Position numbers and translations under genes: made by a program
Part shown: piece by piece, positions 1-5,308 of the stretch
How the letters are laid out: every line of letters begins with the position of its first letter
Position numbering within the stretch: the stretch's first letter is position 1
Notes under the pieces: generated by a model
What the model was told of the DNA's origin: nothing
What the model saw: the letters and a program-made list of their open reading frames with translations, nothing else
Databases searched by the model: none
NCBI GenBank assembly: GCA_029776555.1
Contig: JAKOSZ010000239.1
Span: forward strand, 1-6,339
DNA from: Bacillota bacterium
GTDB taxonomy: Bacteria > Bacillota > Clostridia > Acetivibrionales > JAKOSZ01
Direction of reading: 5' to 3'
DNA: 6,339 nt

Positions 1-1841
1 GCAGGTGGCTTACGGGCTTCATGGAGCGGGGGGTCAGGATGGTGGAAAGGGACAAGAACCACCCCAGCGTTATAATGTGGTCCCTGGGGAACGAGTCGGG
101 CTATGGCCCCAACCACGACGCCATGGCCGGTTGGATACGGAATTACGACCCCAGCCGCCCCATACACTACGAAGGCACCGTTAACTACGGCAAGAAGGGC
201 TGGGGGGACGGAGTGCCGGCCTCGGTGGACGTGATCAGCTGCATGTACCCGAGCCTGGACAGGCTTGAGTTCCTGGCCATGCGGCCTGACGAAAACCGGC
301 CGGTGATAATGTGCGAGTACTCCCACGCCATGGGCAACAGCAACGGGAACCTTAAAGAGTACTGGGAGGTTATAAGAAGGCACAGGCGCCTGCGGGGAGG
401 CTTCATATGGGAGTGGGTGGACCACGGGATTAAGCAGAAGACCCCCGAAGGCCAGGAATGGTGGGCTTACGGCGGCGACTTCGGCGACAAGCCCAATGAC
501 GGCAATTTCTGCATAGACGGCCTCATCTGGCCCGACCGGACTCCCCACCCCGGCATGTGGGAATGCAGGAAGGTGTTCCAGCCGGTAAGGGTGGAAGCCC
601 TGGACCTTTTTGAGGGGAAAGTGAGGATATATAACGAATACAACTTCTCCGACCTGAGCGGTCTTGACATATTCTGGCACGTAACCTGTGACGGGAGGAC
701 GGTGCAGTCCGGCAGCCTTGAAAGGCTGGCGACCCCTCCGGGCGGAAGGGATGAAGTCCAAGTCCCTTACAGCATGCCTGCAGCCGAGCCCGGAGCCGAG
801 TACTGGCTGATGCTGAGCTTCAGGCTGGCCCATGACACGGCCTGGGCCGAAAAAGGGCATGAAGTGGCCTGGGAGCAGTTTAAGCTCCCCGCAAGCTCAC
901 AGCTTAAGCCGGCGGTGCGGATAAAGGACATGCCCCCCCTTAAACTGGAGAAGTCCCGGGGAGAAGCCGTTATATCCGGCAGCGGATTTAAGCTGGTATT
1001 TGACATGGAAAGCGGAAGGATGCTCTCCTATACCGCGGGAGGGAAAGAGGTCATAAAAGAAGGCCCTGTCCTCAACGTGTGGAGGGCCCCCACCGATAAC
1101 GACGCTCCCAGGCAGGCCAAGTGGTGGTATGAATGGGGACTTGATTCGGTAAGGCATATGCTTAAGTCCATAGAAGCCGAGCAGATTGGGGATAAAGCTG
1201 CCCGCGTATCGGCGGAATACGCCGCCCAAAGTACTGCCAAGGGCGAGATAATCAACTGGCGCATTGTGTACACCGTTTACGGCAGCGGGGATGTGGTCAT
1301 AGACCTGGAAGTTTTCCCGGATATGAGAATTCCCACCCTCCCCAGGCTGGGACTCACCATGGGAATCCCGGCGGGCTATGAGACCTTTACCTGGTACGGC
1401 AGGGGTCCCCAGGAGAACTACTGTGACCGCAGGGAGGGAACGCCGGTGGGCCTGTACACCGGTTCGGTGGACCAGCAGTATGTTCCCTATATAAAGCCCC
1501 AGGAGAACGGTAACAAGACCGATGTGCGCTGGGCGGCCCTCACCGATGAAGACGGGGCCGGACTGATGGTGGCCGGGATGCCAACCTTCGAGGTCAGCGT
1601 ACACCACTACACGGCGGAGGATTTCACCAGGGCAAAACACACGTATGAGCTGAAGCGGAGGGACGACATAATCTTAAACATAGACTGGAAACAGGCGGGA
1701 CTGGGAGGAGCCAGCTGCGGACCCGACACCCTGCCCCAATACCAGGTGAAACCCGAAAGGGTGGAGTTCAGGATAAGGCTCAAGCCCCTCGGCGGCCCGG
1801 AGGACAAGCCCCAAATGCTGAGCCGCCAGGTAATCCTCTGA
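1..1841 (+). CDS. lacZ: Beta-galactosidase, GH2 family, LacZ type (3' part; 5' end outside window)
   Basis: Hydrolyses terminal beta-D-galactosides such as lactose, presumably in the cytoplasm. The frame is open from base 3, giving 612 visible residues; the ATG at 21 is internal, because homology to E. coli LacZ already runs through it (RMVERDKNHPSVIMWSLGNES). The acid/base Glu lies in GNES (codon 93-95) and the nucleophile Glu in CEYSHAMGNS (codon 315-317). The rest of the TIM barrel follows (WEWVDHG, YGGDFGDKPND, FCIDGL), then a beta-sandwich linker domain, then the C-terminal Bgal_small_N domain with WRAPTDND, WYGRGPQENY and GLGGASCGPDTLPQY. From the acid/base Glu to the end there are 582 residues against 564 in E. 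coli LacZ, so the C-terminus is complete and roughly 430-460 residues are missing upstream. The E. coli Trp999 region is replaced by the ASCGPDTLPQY variant, common in other GH2 enzymes as I recall. No downstream gene is close enough to suggest an operon. Confidence 0.95.
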   Translation, partial: RWLTGFMERGVRMVERDKNHPSVIMWSLGNESGYGPNHDAMAGWIRNYDPSRPIHYEGTVNYGKKGWGDGVPASVDVISCMYPSLDRLEFLAMRPDENRPVIMCEYSHAMGNSNGNLKEYWEVIRRHRRLRGGFIWEWVDHGIKQKTPEGQEWWAYGGDFGDKPNDGNFCIDGLIWPDRTPHPGMWECRKVFQPVRVEALDLFEGKVRIYNEYNFSDLSGLDIFWHVTCDGRTVQSGSLERLATPPGGRDEVQVPYSMPAAEPGAEYWLMLSFRLAHDTAWAEKGHEVAWEQFKLPASSQLKPAVRIKDMPPLKLEKSRGEAVISGSGFKLVFDMESGRMLSYTAGGKEVIKEGPVLNVWRAPTDNDAPRQAKWWYEWGLDSVRHMLKSIEAEQIGDKAARVSAEYAAQSTAKGEIINWRIVYTVYGSGDVVIDLEVFPDMRIPTLPRLGLTMGIPAGYETFTWYGRGPQENYCDRREGTPVGLYTGSVDQQYVPYIKPQENGNKTDVRWAALTDEDGAGLMVAGMPTFEVSVHHYTAEDFTRAKHTYELKRRDDIILNIDWKQAGLGGASCGPDTLPQYQVKPERVEFRIRLKPLGGPEDKPQMLSRQVIL

Positions 1842-1853
1842 CAGGGAGCACAG

Positions 1854-1922
1854 GGGGACGGTTCTTTTGTGCACTTCGCAAAGGGAACTGTCCCCTTCAA
1901 TTTTTACAGGAAAGATGGCTGT
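1854..1922 (+). repeat. 69-bp intergenic repeat unit, copy 1 (GGGGACGGTTCTT hairpin family)
   Basis: This unit begins 12 bp after the beta-galactosidase stop. GGGGACGGTTC (1854-1864) pairs with GAACTGTCCCC (1885-1895) through 11 pairs including one G-T, and the stem can extend inward through TGC/GCA around a five-base loop (1873-1877). The unit continues through AAAGATGGCTGT (1911-1922). The same 69 bp recurs without gaps exactly 141 bp downstream, with 9 differences (60/69 identical). It could act as an mRNA 3'-end hairpin for the gene upstream or be a non-autonomous mobile repeat. No transposase gene is visible here. Confidence 0.85.
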
Positions 1923-1949
1923 AAACCAGAGGGACTAAACCAGAGGGAC
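1922..1949 (+). repeat. 14-bp perfect tandem duplication
   Basis: TAAACCAGAGGGAC occurs at 1922-1935 and again immediately at 1936-1949. The first copy is cut off from the GGTTCTT part of the repeat core, while the second reads on into it. This looks like slippage or a nested insertion inside the repeat cluster. Confidence 0.85.
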
Positions 1950-1961
1950 GGTTCTTCTGGT
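1939..1961 (+). repeat. GGGACGGTTCTT core, CCAGA-flanked hairpin variant
   Basis: ACCAGA (1939-1944) and TCTGGT (1956-1961) are perfect inverted arms. The stem can extend through three further pairs, two of them G-T, leaving loop 1948-1952. The core GGGACGGTTCTT is the same as in the neighbouring copies, but the flanks are CCAGA/TCTGG instead of the TTTTGTGCAC flank of the 69-bp units, so this is a second subtype of the repeat family. Confidence 0.75.
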
Positions 1962-2010
1962 ACACACACGGGGACGGTTCTTTTGTACACACACGGGGAC
2001 GGTTCTTTTG
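1961..2010 (+). repeat. 25-bp perfect tandem repeat, two copies
   Basis: Bases 1961-1985 and 1986-2010 are identical. Each consists of TACACACAC followed by GGGGACGGTTCTTTTG. The second copy overlaps the start of the second 69-bp unit (1995-2063), so the core motif occurs four times in the cluster, at about 1855, 1945, 1971 and 1996. Confidence 0.9.
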
Positions 2011-2063
2011 TGCACTGCGTAAAGTAAACTATCCCCTTTAATATTTGCAAGAAAGATGGCTGT
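1995..2063 (+). repeat. 69-bp intergenic repeat unit, copy 2 (stem partly decayed)
   Basis: This is the second copy of the unit at 1854-1922, offset by 141 bp and ungapped. Its 3' arm reads AAACTATCCCC (2026-2036) where copy 1 has GAACTGTCCCC. Two positions of the stem (2000/2031 and 2005/2026) are therefore mismatched, and the hairpin is weaker than in copy 1. Unlike copy 1, its terminal AAAGATGGCTG has a nearby complementary arm downstream. Confidence 0.85.
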
Positions 2064-2098
2064 TACCCATTCAGGACAGCAGCCATCTTTTCATTTTT
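2052..2098 (+). terminator. Rho-independent terminator-like hairpin
   Basis: AAAGATGGCTG (2052-2062) and CAGCCATCTTT (2080-2090) form an 11-bp perfect stem around a 17-base loop, followed by the T-rich tail TTTTCATTTTT. It lies between the beta-galactosidase, about 210 bp upstream, and the LysM gene. It could end transcripts arriving from the left before the LysM promoter. The loop is long and the T-tract is interrupted by CA, so strength is uncertain. Confidence 0.55.
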
Positions 2099-2134
2099 GC
2101 CGGCCTTTATTTGAGCTCCGCCAAGGGGATATGT

Positions 2135-2164
2135 GCATAAAGCCTGGGCAAACTAAGCATAAGA
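2135..2164 (+). promoter_or_regulatory. Candidate sigma-G (forespore) promoter for the LysM gene
   Basis: GCATA (2135-2139) matches the B. subtilis sigma-G -35 consensus GHATR. After exactly 18 bases, CATAAGA (2158-2164) matches the -10 consensus CATWHTA at 6 of 7 positions. A start near 2171 would leave a leader of about 25 bases. I see no good sigma-A hexamer pair here. The consensus is recalled from B. subtilis, and the assignment rests on one site. Confidence 0.45.
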
Positions 2165-2177
2165 AGCTAATTGATTA

Positions 2178-2187
2178 AAGGTGGTGG
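2178..2187 (+). promoter_or_regulatory. Ribosome binding site of the LysM gene
   Basis: AAAGGTGGTG is a moderate match to the anti-Shine-Dalgarno complement and lies 9 bases before the ATG at 2197, supporting that start. Confidence 0.6.
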
Positions 2188-2196
2188 CAGCGGCAT

Positions 2197-3576
2197 ATGT
2201 TCAGCGGACACAGGCTTGAAAGGGACGGAGACGGGTATACACTATTTTTGTATGTAGATATGAGCCCGGTGGAGTTTTCGGCGGAGCTGGGCAGCGGCGA
2301 TGAAGAGATAAGCGCGGAACTGCTGGCTAAAATCCAGGACTATATAAAGACAAACCTGAAGGGTGTAAAGGTAACCGCGGTCAAATTAATGCTCGGCACG
2401 GCGGTGGCGGCCTCGGTGGTTCTGGGGGGAGGGACCGTTACCCAGGCCGCAGCCCCGGGGACTGCGGCGGTGGTTTCAGAAGCCGGTGTGCCGGCCACTC
2501 ATACGGTGCAGCCGGGTGATACCCTGTGGGCCATATCAAAAAGGTACGGCCTGACTGTTGACTTTATTAAGAGGATAAACGGCTTGACCGGCGACACCAT
2601 ATACCCCGGGCAGAAACTGAAGCTGGCCGAGACGGTTACAAGGTACCTCAACCACACCGTCCAGAAGGGAGACACCCTGTGGGCAATTGCCCAAAAGTAC
2701 GGGACGACGGTGAATGCGCTGAAGACATTGAACAAGCTTACATCCGACACCATTTATCCGGGGCAGAGCCTTAAGGTGAAGGAGATTACGGGAGTTGAGC
2801 ATATCGTCAAGGCGGGGGACACCCTCTGGGCCATTGCCAAGGGATACGGCTCAACGGTGAACGGGATAAAGGAGGCCAACAGGCTGGCCGGGGATACCAT
2901 TTACCCGGGACAGAAACTATTAGTTCCCCTTTCTCCCGGCGGCCAGGGGCCGGGGCCCGTGTACCAGTGGCCCGATGTGACCTATGTGGTGCAGCCGGGG
3001 GATACGGTTACGTCCATAGCAAAGAAATTCAACACCACCCCGGAGGCAATTCTCAGGTACAACTACATGAGCCCCGGTGAATGGCTTGATGCCGGGGACA
3101 GGATAGCCATATCAGGCTATGCCCCCCGGGTTTACACCGTTACCCCCGGTGAGGCCAAGGCGCCTGCCAGGGTCGGCAAGGTGGTGGACTGGGTCCTGGA
3201 AGGGCAGTACATTTTAAAGCGGGGCAGCGTGTTCACCGTGGTGGATGTCAACACCGGCTTACAGTTCAAGGCCAAGATGGGAGGGGGCTATAACCACGCC
3301 GACATCGAACCGCTGACTTCGGCGGATACCGAGGTCATGAAGCGGATTTTTGGCAGCTGGCAGTGGTCGCCCAGGGCCGTGGTGGTGTATATAAACGGCA
3401 TGAATATTGCCGCGTCCCTGTCGGGAATGCCCCACAGTGAAGATTTCATTGCCAACAACGGCGTGTCCGGGCATTTTGACCTCTACATGCTAAACAGCAC
3501 CTCCCACAGCGCCTCAACCTCCCAGGACTACATCAACCAGCACAGGAGCATGGTGCTGAAAGCCGGCGGGCAATAG
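2197..3576 (+). CDS. Four-LysM membrane-anchored wall-binding protein with conserved C-terminal domain of unknown function
   Basis: 459 residues, probably a peptidoglycan- or spore-wall-associated protein. Residues 1-58 form a polar N-terminal domain (GYTLFLYVD, then an acidic stretch) ahead of a hydrophobic segment at about 61-79 that could be an anchor or late signal sequence; a possible cleavage lies near TQAAA at 82-86. Four LysM modules follow at about 101-143, 152-194, 201-243 and 262-306. The first three are very alike (GDTLWAI, DTIYPGQ) and probably arose by duplication; the fourth is diverged. Residues 325-459 form a separate domain with NHADIEPLT, GSWQW, AASLSGMPH, GHFDLYMLNS and a late NQHR. 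I recall similar C-terminal domains in clostridial wall proteins, but know no assigned activity. The gene converges on the M14-like gene with 19 bp between stop codons. A sigma-G-like promoter upstream suggests forespore expression. The LysM assignment is firm; the cellular role is inferred. Confidence 0.9.
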   Translation: MFSGHRLERDGDGYTLFLYVDMSPVEFSAELGSGDEEISAELLAKIQDYIKTNLKGVKVTAVKLMLGTAVAASVVLGGGTVTQAAAPGTAAVVSEAGVPATHTVQPGDTLWAISKRYGLTVDFIKRINGLTGDTIYPGQKLKLAETVTRYLNHTVQKGDTLWAIAQKYGTTVNALKTLNKLTSDTIYPGQSLKVKEITGVEHIVKAGDTLWAIAKGYGSTVNGIKEANRLAGDTIYPGQKLLVPLSPGGQGPGPVYQWPDVTYVVQPGDTVTSIAKKFNTTPEAILRYNYMSPGEWLDAGDRIAISGYAPRVYTVTPGEAKAPARVGKVVDWVLEGQYILKRGSVFTVVDVNTGLQFKAKMGGGYNHADIEPLTSADTEVMKRIFGSWQWSPRAVVVYINGMNIAASLSGMPHSEDFIANNGVSGHFDLYMLNSTSHSASTSQDYINQHRSMVLKAGGQ

Positions 3577-3595
3577 GGGGAATCTTTCTCCCGGG

Positions 3596-4885
3596 CTATT
3601 TAAAATAATTGTCATACAATTGGGCGGCCAGCAGCACCGTGGTCTCAAGGTCCGTATAGAGGGAGAGGAAGCAGGCCTGGGGGAAGGTCTGCCTGGGCGC
3701 TCCGAGCCTTACGCAGATTCCCGGCCTCCTGTACTCCTGGGTAAACCACTGGGTGTATCCGGCGCAGGCGTACTCATCGGCGGCGTCGGCAAGGGCGTAC
3801 CCCGTGGCCTGGGCCAGCCCGGCGGCGATAGTCCCGGTGCCGGGAGGGGTGAGGTTTAAATACTGCCAGGCAATGGCGCGGTCTCCGATGCCAAAGGACA
3901 GGGCCAGGCTGAAGTCGTAGTCCCTGGTGAATTCCGCTACGGCGGTGGATTCAGGTTCGGAAAAGGGGGCAGGACCGGCATAGCCGGAAGGAGACGGGCC
4001 TGTTATCCCTGCCAGCACTTCGGCTTCTTTTTCCTTCTCCCAGCCGGCAGGGTAGTTCAGTTCCAGGTCCACCCCTTTCACATTGGCTTTCCAAACCAGG
4101 GGCAGGGGCTTACCGGACTTGTTGGCGCCCAGTATCTCGCTGCTATACCGGCCTGCTGACCTGGGCCCTTCCAAAAGCAGGTCTACCCCGTCGGGGTTTA
4201 CCATGGGTATTACGTAGAAGCTGTTGGCACTGAAGATATTGGATATATCGGAATCCTGGGAATGGGTTTTTCCTGCGTATATCCCGGAGAAGTTCTCCAC
4301 CAGTTTCATAAGGAGCTGGGATACGACCCAGTCGTCAGCGTGGTGGGCGCCGCAGAGGAATACCTGTTTTTTTCCGTCCCCTATTTTGAGGTAGTATATG
4401 TTTTTGCCAAGTACGCTTTTCCCTGCGGTCCCGGTTTCCAGAAAGGGATACCTTGCCTTTAGCCCATGTATATCCATCTCCATGATGCTGTACGTGTAAT
4501 CCACGTCGGTAAAGACCACGTCCATTCCAAAGGGTATGGTGAGGATCTGTCCTTCCGCCGGATGTTCTAAGTCTATTCCCGGATTTGCAACTTCTATTGC
4601 TTTTATCGTTGTGCGGTGAAGGGCAGCCAGAACGGGCATACTATCCCCGGGGCGCAGGATATGGCGCACATAGCCTTTTAAGAACTTGCTTATGCTGTTC
4701 CACACCGGCGGACTGATGAGGCCGTCGGGGACCATGCCGCAGGCCAGCTGGAAGCTTATTACGGCCTGCCTTGTCTGCGGGCCGAAAACGCCGTTTACCG
4801 GGCCCGGGTTATAGCCCAGATTTCGCAGAAGGCTCTGGACCAGTTTTACGTAAGGACCTGTTGACCCAAGGTACAAGGTTTCCAC
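3596..4885 (-). CDS. PG_binding_1 + LysM + M14 peptidase-fold protein; probably an inactive relative of gamma-D-glutamyl-L-diamino acid endopeptidase I
   Basis: 429 residues, GTG start. Residues 2-66 are a PG_binding_1 domain (LGSTGPYVKLVQ, NGVFGPQTRQAVISFQ), 73-118 a LysM module, and about 125-429 an M14 zinc carboxypeptidase domain of the Bacillus ENP1/YqgT type. That type cleaves D-Glu-diaminopimelate bonds in spore peptidoglycan. Family landmarks are clear: MVNPDGVDL (228-236), WKANVKGVDL (265-274), GPAPFSEPE (304-312), AGYTQWFTQEYRRPG (375-389). The catalytic set is altered. The HxxE zinc motif reads H182-A-D-D185. The third zinc-ligand His, expected in LSFHTQG, is Gly332 (LSFGIGD). The catalytic Glu, expected in PGFTIELG, is Arg393 (PGICVRLG). 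The substrate-side DLN is DLE (Glu275). I checked these four codons against the DNA; the Gly and Arg replacements each need more than one base change. No signal peptide is visible, as I recall for ENP1. The frame is intact, so it is probably a wall-binding pseudoenzyme rather than a decaying gene. Confidence 0.9.
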   Translation of the reverse strand: METLYLGSTGPYVKLVQSLLRNLGYNPGPVNGVFGPQTRQAVISFQLACGMVPDGLISPPVWNSISKFLKGYVRHILRPGDSMPVLAALHRTTIKAIEVANPGIDLEHPAEGQILTIPFGMDVVFTDVDYTYSIMEMDIHGLKARYPFLETGTAGKSVLGKNIYYLKIGDGKKQVFLCGAHHADDWVVSQLLMKLVENFSGIYAGKTHSQDSDISNIFSANSFYVIPMVNPDGVDLLLEGPRSAGRYSSEILGANKSGKPLPLVWKANVKGVDLELNYPAGWEKEKEAEVLAGITGPSPSGYAGPAPFSEPESTAVAEFTRDYDFSLALSFGIGDRAIAWQYLNLTPPGTGTIAAGLAQATGYALADAADEYACAGYTQWFTQEYRRPGICVRLGAPRQTFPQACFLSLYTDLETTVLLAAQLYDNYFK

Positions 4886-4892
4886 GGGCTAA

Positions 4893-4898
4893 ACCTCC
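4893..4898 (-). promoter_or_regulatory. Ribosome binding site fixing the GTG start of the M14-like gene
   Basis: On the minus strand GGAGGT lies 7 bases before the GTG at 4885. This strong match, with no ATG alternative at similar spacing, fixes the non-ATG start. Confidence 0.85.
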
Positions 4899-4916
4899 AA
4901 CAAGTGTTCTAATTCC

Positions 4917-4945
4917 AATTTATTAGCCAGGGGGGTGATATATGA
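4917..4945 (-). promoter_or_regulatory. Weak candidate sigma-E (mother-cell) promoter for the M14-like gene
   Basis: Reading the minus strand, TCATATA (4945-4939) resembles the sigma-E -35 consensus KMATATT at 6 of 7 positions. After 14 bases, AATAAATT (4924-4917) resembles the -10 consensus CATACANT at 5 of 7 defined positions. The first C of the -10, usually important, is missing. Position fits a leader of about 25 bases. The region is AT-rich, so a chance match is quite possible. Confidence 0.25.
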
Positions 4946-4946
4946 C

Positions 4947-5021
4947 ATGGGGGAAGAGAGGTTGAAAGTGTGCAGACAGGCCAAACGGCACATGGAGGAA
5001 GCGGGTGAGGGTGTTTTGTGA
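4947..5021 (+). CDS. Possible 24-codon mini-ORF with strong ribosome binding site
   Basis: GGGGGGTGAT (4930-4939) differs from the ideal AGGAGGTGAT at two positions and lies 7 bases before the ATG at 4947. The frame encodes 24 residues starting MGEERLKVCR, highly charged and probably helical, and stops at TGA 5019-5021 inside the first unit of the downstream repeat array. It lies divergent from the M14-like gene. It could be a leader peptide, the remnant of a longer gene broken by the repeats, or chance. I recognise no family and see no clear promoter for it. Confidence 0.2.
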   Translation: MGEERLKVCRQAKRHMEEAGEGVL

Positions 5022-5180
5022 AGCGGGGAGCATGACAGGAGAAAGCGGTTTGTGAAGAAGGGCATGACGGAAGTGATTGCTTTGTGAAACAGGGGAAATT
5101 GATAGAAAAACCGTTTTGTAAAGAAAGGCCGCAAAGGGTGAAATCGCTTTATGAAGCAGGGGCGCCTGACTGGAAAATCC
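5014..5180 (+). repeat. Degenerate ~33-bp direct-repeat array, about five units
   Basis: Units begin near 5014, 5048, 5080, 5114 and 5147, each with a form of YTTTGTGAAGCAGGGG followed by a looser TGACNGGAAAATCG-like half. Spacing between units is 34, 32, 34 and 33 bp. A partial unit may precede the array, at about 4990-5005. The plus strand is purine-rich. Because spacings are not multiples of three, the repeat is not conserved as a peptide in one frame, although the minus strand happens to stay open across it. It fills most of the intergenic region between the M14-like and CPBP-family genes. Function is unknown. Confidence 0.75.
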
Positions 5181-5239
5181 ATCTTGCCTTTACGCTCCTG
5201 CCGGTTTTCGCTGTTTTGCTGGTACAGGGAAAAAATGAG

Positions 5240-5248
5240 TGATATAAT
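5240..5248 (+). promoter_or_regulatory. Extended -10 promoter for the CPBP-family gene
   Basis: TGATATAAT contains a perfect TATAAT (5243-5248) with the TGN extension. The -35 position at 17-bp spacing holds only TGGTAC (5220-5225), so the promoter would rely on the extended -10. The start would be near 5255, giving a leader of about 55 bases. This suggests housekeeping sigma-A transcription, unlike the sporulation-type candidates elsewhere in the window. Confidence 0.6.
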
Positions 5249-5295
5249 TACAATATCAATTCCAAAGGCGCAGCCTATGCCCAGGTGAAGGGAGC

Positions 5296-5301
5296 AGGAG
5301 G
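5296..5301 (+). promoter_or_regulatory. Ribosome binding site deciding the ATG at 5309
   Basis: AGGAGG lies 7 bases before ATG 5309. The in-frame GTG at 5285 has no comparable site and would place the AGGAGG inside the coding region, so 5309 is preferred. Confidence 0.85.
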
Positions 5302-5308
5302 ACAGGGT

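Noticed and set aside
897..1640. Long open frame (247 codons) on the minus strand inside the beta-galactosidase
   Set aside because: It is antisense to a clearly homologous GH2 coding region, has no recognisable domain, and is explained by the GC-rich codon pattern of the real gene.
1607..1900. Minus-strand 97-codon frame beginning MKGTVPFAKCTKEPSP
   Set aside because: Its N-terminus is translated from the GGGACGGTTCTT repeat and the rest is antisense to the beta-galactosidase; a typical spurious ORF of such repeats.
3576..3592. Bidirectional terminator between the convergent genes
   Set aside because: A 6-bp hairpin with one G-T pair can form (GGGGGA/TCTCCC), but neither side has a T-tract, so I do not call a terminator.
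5014..5180. CRISPR array
   Set aside because: Units are degenerate along their whole length with no sharp repeat/spacer boundary, and no cas gene is nearby.
4889..5182. Minus-strand 97-codon frame ending 3 bp before the M14-like GTG start, with repeated FTKRF/FHK-like peptides
   Set aside because: The placement looks operon-like, but the peptide repeats come from the DNA repeat array, change phase between units (34/32 bp spacing), and show no domain or convincing ribosome site. Probably noncoding, though not excluded.
5285..5308. GTG 5285 as start of the CPBP-family gene
   Set aside because: It has no ribosome site at proper distance, while ATG 5309 follows AGGAGG by 7 bases and gives a normal family N-terminus.
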